A stretch of 64,000 bases of DNA from Ethanoligenens sp047722935 (GTDB taxonomy: Bacteria > Bacillota > Clostridia > Oscillospirales > Ethanoligenentaceae): positions 1 to 64,000 of the forward strand of contig JBDNZS010000004.1 of NCBI GenBank assembly GCA_047722935.1, read 5' to 3'. Every line of letters begins with the position of its first letter. The first letter of the stretch is position 1. A program made the translations under genes and the position numbers. Positions 54,232 through 61,765 of the stretch are shown here, one piece after another. A model generated the notes under the pieces. The model was not told the origin of the DNA. It saw only the letters and a program-made list of their open reading frames with translations, and did not search any database.

Positions 54232-55522
54232 GGGATGCCTCCACGTTTCGGGTTAGGCCACGCGTGTCGAACACTGCGCGGGCGTGCGCCGTAATAAACG
54301 TAGGGTCATAGGCACTGTGGTTGGTCGTGATGACCACCGCGTCCGCCGCAGCCAGCGTATCGGCATCCAACGGTATGGAAGTGTAGGATTTACCCTCATG
54401 GACAAACGACGGGATAAATGGATCATTGTAGACGATTTCCGCGCCCTCTTTCTCCAACAAAGAGATAATTTTCAATACCGGTGATTCGCGGATGTCATCG
54501 ATATCGGGTTTATATGCCACACCGAGCAAAAAGATTTTGCTGCCGTTCAGCGGTTTTTTCTGCCGGTTGAGGATGCGCGACACCCGCCCGATGATATATT
54601 CCGGCATCCCGTTGTTAATCTCCCCCGCAATCTCGATCAAACGGGTGTGGTAATTGTATGCGCGCGCTTTCCACGTCAGATAGAACGGGTCGAGCGGAAT
54701 GCAGTGACCGCCCAGGCCCGGGCCGGGGTAAAACGCCATATATCCGTACGGTTTGGTCTTGGCAGCTTCGATAACCTCCCAAACCGGGATGCCCATACGG
54801 TCGCACAGAATAGCCATCTCGTTGGCCAGTGCAATGTTGATGTTGCGGAAGGTGTTTTCGAGAATCTTTTCCATCTCGGCCACTTTGGGGCTGGACACTT
54901 TGCAGATACCGCCCGCCAGCACATTGCCGTACAGCTGCGCCGCAAGGGACGTACACGCTTTGGTTACGCCGCCCACCACTTTGGGCGTGTTCTGGGTCTT
55001 GTATTGCTTGTTCCCGGGATCGACGCGCTCAGGCGAGAATGCCAAAAACACGTCTTTACCCACCTGCAATCCTTTTTCCTCCAGCAACGGCTGGATGATT
55101 TCCTCGGTGGTACCGGGATAGGTCGTGCTTTCGAGAATAATGAGCATTCCCGGATGGGCATACCGTGCGACTGATTCCGCAGACGCCTGCACATAGCTGA
55201 TGTCCGGCTGTTGATAGACATCCAGCGGTGTCGGCACGCAAATAGACACGCAGTCACAATCCGCCAGCGCGGCGTAATCGATCGTGCCGCGCAGGCGTCC
55301 GGTCTGCACCAGCGCGGTAAGGTCGCTGTCCACCACATCACCGATGTAATTGTGACCGCTGTTGAGCCAGTCCACTTTTTTCTGCTGCACATCAAACCCG
55401 GTGACATCATACCCGGCACGGGCGATTTCTACCGCCAGCGGCAGCCCTACATACCCGATACCGATGATGCCGATTCGGGCGGTTTTTTCCTCAATTTTCT
55501 GTTTCAGGCACTCGTATTCCAC
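54215..55522 (-). CDS. UDP-N-acetylglucosamine 6-dehydrogenase (WbpA-like)
   Basis: 435 residues. NAD-dependent two-step oxidation of a UDP-HexNAc to the uronic acid. GIIGIGYVGLPLAVEIARAG (Rossmann), CVPTPLDVYQQPDISYV, LESTTYPGTTEE, SPERVDPGN, and YPGPGLGGHCIPLDPFYL with the catalytic Cys. The GxSPERVDPGN and PTPLD forms fit the WbpA group. Start is GTG at 55522, 7 nt after AAAGGAGG; a more upstream ATG would put this ribosome site inside the gene. It overlaps the 4,6-dehydratase gene by 19 nt. Confidence 0.93.
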   Translation of the reverse strand: MEYECLKQKIEEKTARIGIIGIGYVGLPLAVEIARAGYDVTGFDVQQKKVDWLNSGHNYIGDVVDSDLTALVQTGRLRGTIDYAALADCDCVSICVPTPLDVYQQPDISYVQASAESVARYAHPGMLIILESTTYPGTTEEIIQPLLEEKGLQVGKDVFLAFSPERVDPGNKQYKTQNTPKVVGGVTKACTSLAAQLYGNVLAGGICKVSSPKVAEMEKILENTFRNINIALANEMAILCDRMGIPVWEVIEAAKTKPYGYMAFYPGPGLGGHCIPLDPFYLTWKARAYNYHTRLIEIAGEINNGMPEYIIGRVSRILNRQKKPLNGSKIFLLGVAYKPDIDDIRESPVLKIISLLEKEGAEIVYNDPFIPSFVHEGKSYTSIPLDADTLAAADAVVITTNHSAYDPTFITAHARAVFDTRGLTRNVEASHVEQL

Positions 55523-57402
55523 GAGGATGCCTCCTTTCCGCAATCGCACGGGGCGCTTGCGCTCTTAAAGGTAGGGACCAGTGCGTGCACGCAGGCGAAC
55601 GCGCCCTGCTCGTCCCCTTTGGCCAAATAGTCATGCAAAACCCGGAGCAATTCACGGATGTGCTGTTCATCCAAATCGGCCGGTTTGCAGATATAAATCT
55701 TATTATTGGGGGTTTTGGAGACGTCTTCGGTGGCGAGGCTGATCTCCTCAAAAAGTTTTTCACCCGGCCGCAATCCGGTAAATTCGATGCGGATATCTTT
55801 CCCCGGCTCATACCCGGAAAGACGAATGAGATCGCAGGCCAAGTCATAAATCAACACCGGCTCTCCCATATCCAGCACAAAGATCTCTCCGCCATGCGCC
55901 ATAGCGCCGGCCTCCAGTACCAGCTGCACCGCCTCCGGGATGGTCATAAAATACCGGCGCATCTCAGGATGGGTGACGGTGACTGGGCCGCCGCGCTCAA
56001 TCTGCTTTTTAAAAAACGGCACCACGCTACCGCTGCTGCCCAGCACATTGCCAAAACGCACGGCAGCAAGATCTGTACGCGACTCGCTGTTCAAAATCTG
56101 AATGCAAATCTCAGCAATACGTTTGGAAGCGCCCATAATATTGGCGGGATTGACCGCTTTATCAGTAGAAATGAGGATAAATTTTTCGGCATGGGCGGCA
56201 ATCGCTGCCTTGGCGACATTCAGCGTTCCAAAAACATTGTTTTTCAGTGCTTCCCGAGGATTGTATTCCATCATGGGCACATGCTTGTGTGCCGCCGCGT
56301 GGAACACGATTTCCGGATGATAGCAGGCAAACACTTCTTCCAATCGCGCGGCATCTCGGATAGAACCGAGCAGCAACCGGTAGTCCTCCCTTGGATAGAG
56401 TGCTCCCAGCTCATTATTGATCTCATACAGACCGTTCTCGAAAATGTCAAAAATCAACAGCCGTTTGGCACCGAATGCCAACACCTGCCGACAGATCTCC
56501 GAACCGATTGAGCCGGCGCCTCCGGTAACCAGCACCGTTTTTCCCTCAACAAAATTCTGCACCGCCTGCATGTTGAGATGTACACTGTCCCTTTTGAGCA
56601 AATCTTCCAAATTCAGATCGGAAATCTTTGCATTGCCCACATTGCGTTCACTAACCTCGTCGATGGTACCAAAGCGTTTAAGCGGGCAATGTAAATGGTG
56701 GCAGGTGATAAGCAGTTCCTTGAGCATGTCGTGCCCGGCTGAACTGATTGCCAGAATGACCTCACCTGCATTGTATGTACGGATGGCCTCTTCCAATTTT
56801 TTCTGCCCACCTACGACCGGCAAGCCGCCAACCTTTTTCCCCCACATACTTTGGTTATCGTCGATAAAGCAAACCGGCAAACGATTCTCGTCCGGATTGT
56901 TGGTGAGTTTGTGCAGCAAGTTGATACCAGCCTCGCCCGCGCCGAGGATAACCACCCGCGTCATTTGGCTGCGGATGCGCATGGAACGCACGCGCATTTG
57001 CAGCCAGGTGGCAATCCGCACTGAAGCGCGCACCATCAGCACGAAAATCAACTCAAGCATTGCAATAATGATGAGGACCTCATACGGGACAAACTGAAAA
57101 ACGGCAGCGCAGACGAGCAGCACCGCCGTCGAGGTGGCTACAGAGCCGATCTGCCGCAAATATTCAGGCAGACCTGAACGGCTCCACACGTCATTATAAC
57201 AGCGAAACAGCATATTGCACAGCAGCAGCACGGCAACTGCAAGCAAGATAAATTCCGCGCGTGACGCGTAAAAATCCGGTTTCAACGCAGCATTATTGAA
57301 GCCGAAACGCAACCCCAGTCCCAAAATGACCGCGGCGGCGGCGGCAACCACATCCCATACAATATAAAGCACCGTTGAAAGAAGCTTATGAAACACGCGC
57401 AT
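55504..57402 (-). CDS. Membrane UDP-GlcNAc 4,6-dehydratase (CapD/WbpM/PglF family)
   Basis: 632 residues. Four N-terminal transmembrane helices (about 10-115), a first Rossmann-like CoA-binding domain (RVVILGAGEAGINLLHKL, 145-270), and a C-terminal extended-SDR domain with VLVTGGAGSIGSEICRQVLA, FHAAAHKHVPMMEYNPREA, LISTDKAVNPANIMGASKRI. It removes water from UDP-GlcNAc to give a 4-keto-6-deoxy sugar for bacillosamine- or fucosamine-type residues. First gene of the operon, about 235 nt after the promoter. Confidence 0.95.
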   Translation of the reverse strand: MRVFHKLLSTVLYIVWDVVAAAAAVILGLGLRFGFNNAALKPDFYASRAEFILLAVAVLLLCNMLFRCYNDVWSRSGLPEYLRQIGSVATSTAVLLVCAAVFQFVPYEVLIIIAMLELIFVLMVRASVRIATWLQMRVRSMRIRSQMTRVVILGAGEAGINLLHKLTNNPDENRLPVCFIDDNQSMWGKKVGGLPVVGGQKKLEEAIRTYNAGEVILAISSAGHDMLKELLITCHHLHCPLKRFGTIDEVSERNVGNAKISDLNLEDLLKRDSVHLNMQAVQNFVEGKTVLVTGGAGSIGSEICRQVLAFGAKRLLIFDIFENGLYEINNELGALYPREDYRLLLGSIRDAARLEEVFACYHPEIVFHAAAHKHVPMMEYNPREALKNNVFGTLNVAKAAIAAHAEKFILISTDKAVNPANIMGASKRIAEICIQILNSESRTDLAAVRFGNVLGSSGSVVPFFKKQIERGGPVTVTHPEMRRYFMTIPEAVQLVLEAGAMAHGGEIFVLDMGEPVLIYDLACDLIRLSGYEPGKDIRIEFTGLRPGEKLFEEISLATEDVSKTPNNKIYICKPADLDEQHIRELLRVLHDYLAKGDEQGAFACVHALVPTFKSASAPCDCGKEASSWNTSA

Positions 57403-57578
57403 TAAAACGCTCTCTCCCTTTCACGGGAAACCCGGCGCGACCCAGGCGTACACGCCACCATACGCAACAGACGGGTTTCACACAGGTTCTCGCCGCCAAC
57501 TTTTCATATCTATATGACATGCCACAGAAGCCGTTTTTCTACTAGGGACACAGTCAATGCTATATAGAAGCAAACGCC

Positions 57579-57621
57579 AAAAAACGGCGCACTTAAGCAG
57601 GAAAAGGAACCTGCCGCGCCG
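57579..57621 (-). terminator. Terminator-like hairpin in the exopolysaccharide operon leader
   Basis: Minus strand: CGGCGC, a C bulge, GCAGG, 8-nt loop, CCTGC, 6-nt internal loop, GCGCCG, then TTTTTT. It lies about 20 nt after the predicted transcription start and about 180 nt before the first gene, where it would stop transcription unless overridden. Confidence 0.6.
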
Positions 57622-57643
57622 CTTTCTACAAGTAATCAAGTTT

Positions 57644-57672
57644 ATTATACGTTTCTCCACGTTTTTTGTCAA
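57644..57672 (-). promoter_or_regulatory. Consensus sigma-A promoter of the exopolysaccharide operon
   Basis: Minus strand TTGACA (57667-57672), 17-nt spacer, TATAAT (57644-57649): 12 of 12 consensus positions at optimal spacing. Predicted start near 57637. Confidence 0.9.
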
Positions 57673-57783
57673 TCTTGCGGGTACACATATAAAATTACGC
57701 AGTATGGGCGTTAGTGTCATCTCAAACAGACATGCTGTACATACCAACGCTCAGGCCTTGTTTAAAAAACCCAAGAGATTGTA

Positions 57784-58020
57784 TCATTTCAACAAAATAG
57801 TAATAGCAGCAAGATAAACAAACGCCAAGAAAGAGCCATCACGCTTATCGTATCTCGTTGCCATTTTTCGAAACCACTTCAATTTTTGAAAAAGCATTCA
57901 ACAAGATGCCTTCCTTTATAAAGCGTCCAATCACATCGCCAAGGATTAACAGTATTTGATTTTGGCGGGATGGTGTACTCGCTGTCCTGCTGCTGGATAT
58001 AGTCCAGTATCTCATGGGTT
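57784..58020 (-). pseudogene. IS5-family transposase remnant (C-terminal part, frameshifted)
   Basis: Minus-strand translation gives THEILDYIQQQDSEYTIPPK...NPWRCDWTLYKGRHLVECFF, then, after a one-base deletion near 57887, KLKWFRKMATRYDKRDGSFL and AFVYLAAITILLK followed by a stop at 57784. This is the C-terminal end of an IS5/IS427-group DDE transposase with the catalytic-Glu region. The N-terminal two thirds are missing: an in-frame stop lies just upstream near 58028. Terminal inverted repeats and a target duplication were not identified. Confidence 0.8.
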
Positions 58021-58387
58021 CTATGTCAAGGTTTATACACGCCGTCCTTGGCGTGTCGCCACAGGCGGCATATCAGAAAGGTGGACTTAACGGGAAAATT
58101 AAATAACTGGACTTTTAAAAGAACTGCATTTGTGATCACTCCACTCCCTGCTTCTGAATATGAATTACATCGTGTATTATATAGAATTGAAAATGCATAT
58201 AATCACTTAGTCGCTGCGCTGCATATCGTGAAGTCGAAGAATGTCGAGCAACAAGTTGTAAACTTGCTGTCCGGCATTTTTTGTCCCTTTCAACCTAAGC
58301 GGTAAAATTAGCTGTTCCGGTTGCCGAGCACCGCCTCCTCCATTTTGGTTCGTTCCCACCCAGGACATCAAAACGGAGGAATTGCAA
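58021..58387. other. 367-nt stretch without an assignable gene between the IS5 remnant and the sigma-like pseudogene
   Basis: Contains a short hairpin (ACACGCC/GGCGTGT at 58037-58056) and an 85-codon plus-strand frame (58048-58305) that has no ribosome site and no recognised family. The last ~40 nt carry CGGAGGAATTGCAA, the ribosome site of the following pseudogene. Confidence 0.5.
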
Positions 58388-58811
58388 ATGAAACGTATCA
58401 ATCTGCGTGGCTATTATCCGAATCAGTATCAATCCGACTGCTTTATAAAAGTACCCGACGAAGTCGAAGATATTTTCACTACGTCTAAGCGGAAAGAGTT
58501 ATCTTACCGTAGACGCAAATATTACAGCAAGGCGCAGTACTCCCTTGATCGAGAGGATGGCATCGAAAATCACATTCTTAACAGTGACCGTCCGCCAAGG
58601 ACGTTTATGAGCAGGCATCCACCGTCAAACATCTGGTCGAAGCTATTTCCGCCTTGTCGGAGAAACAAGCCCGGCGGATCTACGCACACTATTTTTCCGG
58701 TGTGAGCCAAGCGGCCATTGCCCGTGCGGAGGCGTCACAAGGCCGGTGATCGACGCATCCATCCGCAAGGTCTTGGAGAACATCCGAAACTTTATGAAAA
58801 AATGCCTGTAA
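58388..58811 (+). pseudogene. Sigma-70-like HTH protein of an integrative element, two frameshifts
   Basis: The first frame reads MKRINLRGYYPNQYQSDCFI...SYRRRKYYSKAQYSLDREDG, typical of the ~140-residue sigma-factor-like genes beside xis/int in clostridial elements. A one-base deletion near 58597 moves the rest (VYEQASTVKHLVEAISALSE, KQARRIYAHYFSGVSQAAIA) to the next frame. A second near 58731 shifts the tail (VIDASIRKVLENIRNFMKK) again. Repairing both restores one continuous protein ending at 58811. Ribosome site GGAGGAATTGCAA. Confidence 0.8.
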
Positions 58812-59248
58812 ATCGGGATGACAATTGTACTTTTCATCTCACGATAAGTAGAAGGATTTTTAATAGCCTTCTACGGTACCTCGACAATTGAATACCCCAT
58901 ATTTCAGGTACATACCCCTCGTATCAGCGAAAGCGGCAAGCGAGGGGGAGACGGTGACGATGGCAGAATCCGGAGCGATCCACGCGCTCTCCAACTCGGT
59001 CTTGGTAACCCAGGCGCGATGACAAACGCGGGACACAATGATATTTCCACACGACCTCCCACGGATTTGAAGGGGAGCCTCTGCGGCATGCGGACCCTTT
59101 GGCAAAGGGACAGTACTGCAAAGCTATGATGCGGCTGAGCCGGTCGCAGCCTGAAATATTGCCCCTACCAGGGATGCGTGGCAAATGCGGCAGAACATCG
59201 GCATTAGAGATGGAAATAATGCTGACAAACGGAATAGAGGTGAGAACC
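58812..59248. other. 437-nt stretch without a supported gene, between sigma-like pseudogene and xis-like gene
   Basis: No frame here has both a ribosome site and a recognisable protein. It probably held the upstream control region of the xis/int module of the old element. Confidence 0.5.
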
Positions 59249-59560
59249 GTGGGTATGGCCGCATTCACGGAACGAGACGCGTATCGCCTGATGCTCCGAG
59301 ATTACCCGGATGTGATGAATGTGCAACAGATGTGCGATGTGCTCCACATCGGCACCAAAACCGGCTATCGGATGATCCTCAGGCAGGAGATTCAGGTACT
59401 GAAAATCGGTCGCAGCTATCGGGTGCCCAAACGGAGTATTCTGCGTCACCTGACGGTGAGACGGCAACCACCACATGTTGTCCAGCCCATCAAAGGATCA
59501 ATCGACAAACTGGATTTGATCGTCTGCCTGTACTACGATAGCAGTATCAACGGCAGGTGA
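59249..59560 (+). CDS. Excisionase-like HTH DNA-binding protein (xis-like)
   Basis: 103 residues from GTG at 59249, or 101 from ATG at 59255; AGAGGTGA lies upstream. The MerR/Xis-type helix-turn-helix is YPDVMNVQQMCDVLHIGTKT followed by GYRMILRQEIQVLKIGRSYR and VPKRSILRHL. It would bend DNA at the element ends and direct excision. A longer frame exists upstream but has no family support. The gene is intact although its partners on both sides are broken. Confidence 0.78.
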   Translation: MGMAAFTERDAYRLMLRDYPDVMNVQQMCDVLHIGTKTGYRMILRQEIQVLKIGRSYRVPKRSILRHLTVRRQPPHVVQPIKGSIDKLDLIVCLYYDSSINGR

Positions 59561-59605
59561 TTTCCCGGCGCACCGCCAAAAGCGGTGAACAAAGGGGGGA
59601 TCAAC

Positions 59606-59765
59606 ATGGTTGCGGGACATCTGCAAGAAAAAACAATCTGTACTACGGCGTTTTGAACTACGCGGACGCTAATGGCAAACATAAAAGCAAGTGGATCTCG
59701 ACGGACCTGCCCGTAAAAGGCACCCAAAAGTGCGCCGAGGCATGTCTGACGGAGGAGCGGAAAAA
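59606..59765 (+). pseudogene. Tyrosine integrase stub (N-terminal arm-binding domain only)
   Basis: ATG at 59606 with an AAAGGGGGGA site reads VAGHLQEK, then a one-base deletion in an A-run (59628-59633) shifts the frame. The next frame continues NNLYYGVLNYADANGKHKSK, WISTDLPVKGTQKCAEACLT, EERKN, typical of the N-terminus of Tn916/Tn1549-family integrases. The remaining ~330 residues, including the catalytic R/H/Y residues, are absent; sequence passes directly into the terminator at 59761. Confidence 0.8.
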
Positions 59766-59823
59766 CATAGATACAATACCGGCTTTCCCGTTTTGGAAGA
59801 ACCGGTATTGTATCTATGTTTTT
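59761..59823. terminator. Long inverted repeat / bidirectional terminator beyond the dinB-like gene
   Basis: A perfect 22-bp inverted repeat: the left arm 59761-59782 starts AAAAACATAG and ends ACCGG; the right arm 59802-59823 starts CCGG and ends ATGTTTTT, with a 19-nt loop that can itself pair partly (TTTCC/GGAA). Placed 33 nt after the dinB-like stop. Poly-A and poly-T flanks fit a terminator for both strands. Confidence 0.8.
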
Positions 59824-59856
59824 CTGTGTAAATATTCGTGAACGGTTTATATGGTT

Positions 59857-60348
59857 TTACCGGGCAATCCAGATATCCTCTTGGCCATCCTCAATCAGCA
59901 TCTTATTCAATTCGCCCGTGTGGTCGGAGAGCTCCCGCATCATATATAGATGCAGCCCGATTTGGGTCGCGCCCACTCGTGCCCGTTCTGGCTCAATCGG
60001 CTGGGTGAGGACATTGTCATTTAGCACGGCCAGAGCCTTTTCGGCCCTGTCGAGCACAGCGTCCAGATAGATAAGAAATTCGGCTTTTGACGGTAAACTC
60101 TCAGCCGTGGCCTCAATCCATTTGCCGTACGGAAGCTTGGAAGCAATGTCTTTGTCTTTGAAACCGCCGGAGACATGGTTATCGATAACGACAGCCAGAT
60201 GATACGCGATACGGCACGGAATGTAGTAGACATCTCCGTGAGGTTCAAGCCATTTGCTTTCCGGGAAAGTTTCCACAATCTTTCGCAGTGTGTGAAAAAC
60301 CATGTCGTATTGTCTGCGTACGTCGTTTATCAGTAATTCGCCCATCAT
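59857..60348 (-). CDS. DinB-like four-helix-bundle protein
   Basis: 163 residues. Helical protein with candidate metal-ligand histidines in CRIAYHLAVVIDNHVSGG and LHLYMMRELSDHTGELN. Probably metal-dependent; substrate and role unknown. The ATG at 60348 has AAAGGAAC upstream; the open frame continues backwards through a hairpin and a tRNA fragment, which cannot be coding. It lies between the decayed integrase stub and the tRNA-Ser attachment-site fragment. Confidence 0.83.
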   Translation of the reverse strand: MMGELLINDVRRQYDMVFHTLRKIVETFPESKWLEPHGDVYYIPCRIAYHLAVVIDNHVSGGFKDKDIASKLPYGKWIEATAESLPSKAEFLIYLDAVLDRAEKALAVLNDNVLTQPIEPERARVGATQIGLHLYMMRELSDHTGELNKMLIEDGQEDIWIAR

Positions 60349-60412
60349 TTTGTTCCTTTCACAGCAGGTCATAGAAAATGTGGAGAAAGCTTGCGGCACG
60401 AAACAATAGCAC

Positions 60413-60440
60413 AAGGGCCTGCCGAAGCCGGCAGGCCCTT
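60413..60440 (-). terminator. Hairpin between the tRNA-Ser fragment and the dinB-like gene
   Basis: Perfect 12-bp stem AAGGGCCTGCCG / CGGCAGGCCCTT with a 4-nt loop, 25 nt past the tRNA 3' end. It has no strong T-run; probably the former transcription terminator of the tRNA gene. Confidence 0.65.
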
Positions 60441-60464
60441 CATCGTGGGGCAAGACCACGAAAA

Positions 60465-60524
60465 TGGCGGAGAAGGTGGGATTCGAACCCACGGACCCTG
60501 TTAAGGGTTTACCGCATTTCGAGT
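60465..60524 (-). other. tRNA-Ser(CGA) 3' fragment: probable attachment site of an integrative element
   Basis: The minus strand shows a tRNA from anticodon loop to CCA: CTCGAAA (anticodon CGA), TGCGG 3' anticodon strand, a long variable arm (ACCCT/AGGGT stem), T-arm GTGGG-TTCGAAT-CCCAC, acceptor CTTCTCC, discriminator G, CCA (60465-60467). The 5' half is missing: the sequence before the anticodon loop does not pair with TGCGG and there is no GGAGAAG acceptor strand. Tyrosine integrases commonly use the anticodon loop-to-3'-end part of tRNA genes as core site. Confidence 0.82.
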
Positions 60525-60558
60525 TATTTGAGGGCAAGTTTCGATGAGGTCACCAAGG

Positions 60559-60726
60559 TAACTTTAAGATACCTTGATATCCATCAAACCCGCATAAGTC
60601 AATGCTTTCCAGGCATAAACTATGATTTTACCACGCTTCAGCTCAACCCCTGAATTTTACGGTTTTCAGAGCAAAGTGTAGAAAAAGCGTAGAAAAACTA
60701 CCAGCGAAATAACCTTAAGATACTTT
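60559..60726 (+). repeat. Two 17-bp direct repeats near the element end (candidate integrase arm sites)
   Basis: TAACTTTAAGATACCTT (60559-60575) and TAACCTTAAGATACTTT (60710-60726) agree at 15 of 17 positions in the same orientation, 151 bp apart. They begin 35 bp from the tRNA fragment, as expected for arm-type sites. Confidence 0.65.
60676..60697 (+). repeat. Tandem 11-bp repeat at the element end
   Basis: GTGTAGAAAAA directly followed by GCGTAGAAAAA (one difference). It lies between the two 17-bp direct repeats. Confidence 0.6.
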
Positions 60727-60853
60727 AGTTTCCTGGCATTTTTAAGAACATAAACCACAGCGCCCCCTACCATTGACATTGATTAAAAGTGAATAACGCA
60801 AAACAGACAGAGCTGATATCTGTCTGCACCATCAATGCATTGGAGGGATGGAC

Positions 60854-61444
60854 ATGGCAATTGACTACTCACACCTTCTGACTGAATACCCGGAAAGGAT
60901 AAGTCAAGACCAGCTTTACAGAATTTGCAGAATAAGTAAACGAAAAGCCACATGGCTTTTAGAGAACGGGTATATCCCCTGCGAGGATACAGGCAAAAAG
61001 ACCCGTAGGTTCAAAATCCGAATAACGGATGTGATAGAATACCTTACCCGATTAGAAAATTCTCCGGAGTCCCTGCTGACACCTCCCGGAATCTTTTCAA
61101 GCGGAATAAAATATAAACCAAAGCATCGGGCAGAAGTTCAAATAGATGCAGATAAATTTATGGAGATGCTGAAGAAAAAGTGGAGCCACTTTCCAGATGC
61201 CCTTACCGTGGGTGATGTCATAAAATTGACGGGCTACTGCCAAACCGCAATATCAGAATGGATATCCAAAAAGAAATTATTCGGAGTGTGGTATTACAAC
61301 AAATACTTGATACCAAAGGACTGCCTGATAGAATACATGGCAACCAAAGCTCATCGCATTCATCAGAAATCAAATAAGCATATGGACTTGATACAACAGT
61401 ATCAAGTTGGGCAGACACCGAATGAATGTCGAAAAACCTCATAA
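60854..61444 (+). CDS. Element-encoded HTH protein with two excisionase-like DNA-binding modules
   Basis: 196 residues. Two Xis/MerR-like helix-turn-helix stretches: RISQDQLYRICRISKRKATW with LLENGYIPCE (about 15-45) and ALTVGDVIKLTGYCQTAISE with WISKKKLFGVWYYNKYLIPK (about 115-155). The ATG at 60854 has GGAGG 7 nt upstream; the ATG at 60848 is too close to it. First gene inside the element, next to the candidate integrase arm sites, so a role in excision or transfer control is likely but not shown. More AT-rich than the chromosome. Confidence 0.8.
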   Translation: MAIDYSHLLTEYPERISQDQLYRICRISKRKATWLLENGYIPCEDTGKKTRRFKIRITDVIEYLTRLENSPESLLTPPGIFSSGIKYKPKHRAEVQIDADKFMEMLKKKWSHFPDALTVGDVIKLTGYCQTAISEWISKKKLFGVWYYNKYLIPKDCLIEYMATKAHRIHQKSNKHMDLIQQYQVGQTPNECRKTS

Positions 61445-61531
61445 ATAATAATTCATTTAACGAGCCGGAGAATCGGAGCGCAGAGTGCGCTTCAATTCTC
61501 CGGCTTTTTTGTTTTGCAAAAGGAGGAAATT

Positions 61532-61765
61532 ATGTTAGTACATTACAAGAAAAACAAGCAAACGGCCTGTTACGATTCGACCAGCCTTGTCACCGTAGGT
61601 AGGATACCACCGGATAAACAGCCCTGCGGCCCGTTCCAAAGCTGCGGCAACTGCCCATACCCATCCCACGGTTTCATGTGCTACGGCTCGGAGGGAGATT
61701 GCCTCAGAACCGATATGCAGAGACTTCACAATAAAAATAAGCTAAAACAGGAGGAAACGCCATGA
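61532..61765 (+). CDS. Small Cys-rich element protein, unknown function
   Basis: 77 residues with six cysteines: CYDS, then PCGPFQSCGNCPYPSHGFMC and GDCLRTDM, suggesting a small zinc- or cluster-binding domain. Strong ribosome site AAAGGAGGAAATT before the ATG at 61532. Its stop overlaps the next start (ATGA). No named family recognised. Confidence 0.7.
   Translation: MLVHYKKNKQTACYDSTSLVTVGRIPPDKQPCGPFQSCGNCPYPSHGFMCYGSEGDCLRTDMQRLHNKNKLKQEETP

Larger units (their letters stand above)
60525..60853. other. Element end: 329 nt of noncoding sequence with repeated motifs
   Basis: Between the tRNA fragment and the first element gene. Holds two 17-bp direct repeats (60559-60575 and 60710-60726) and a tandem 11-bp repeat (60676-60697), listed separately; no gene seen. 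This is the expected layout of integrase/excisionase binding sites at the end of an integrative element. Confidence 0.65.

Noticed and set aside
57478..57747. 89-codon minus-strand frame in the polysaccharide operon leader
   Set aside because: Overlaps the consensus promoter and leader hairpin; composition is not protein-like.
58048..58305. 85-codon plus-strand frame upstream of the sigma-like pseudogene
   Set aside because: No ribosome site and no recognisable domain.
60413..60440. Hairpin as part of a small RNA
   Set aside because: Position just after the tRNA 3' end is explained by a tRNA terminator; no promoter of its own was found.
60349..60537. 63-codon N-terminal extension of the dinB-like gene
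   Set aside because: It translates a hairpin and the tRNA-Ser fragment; a well-placed ATG with ribosome site exists at 60348.
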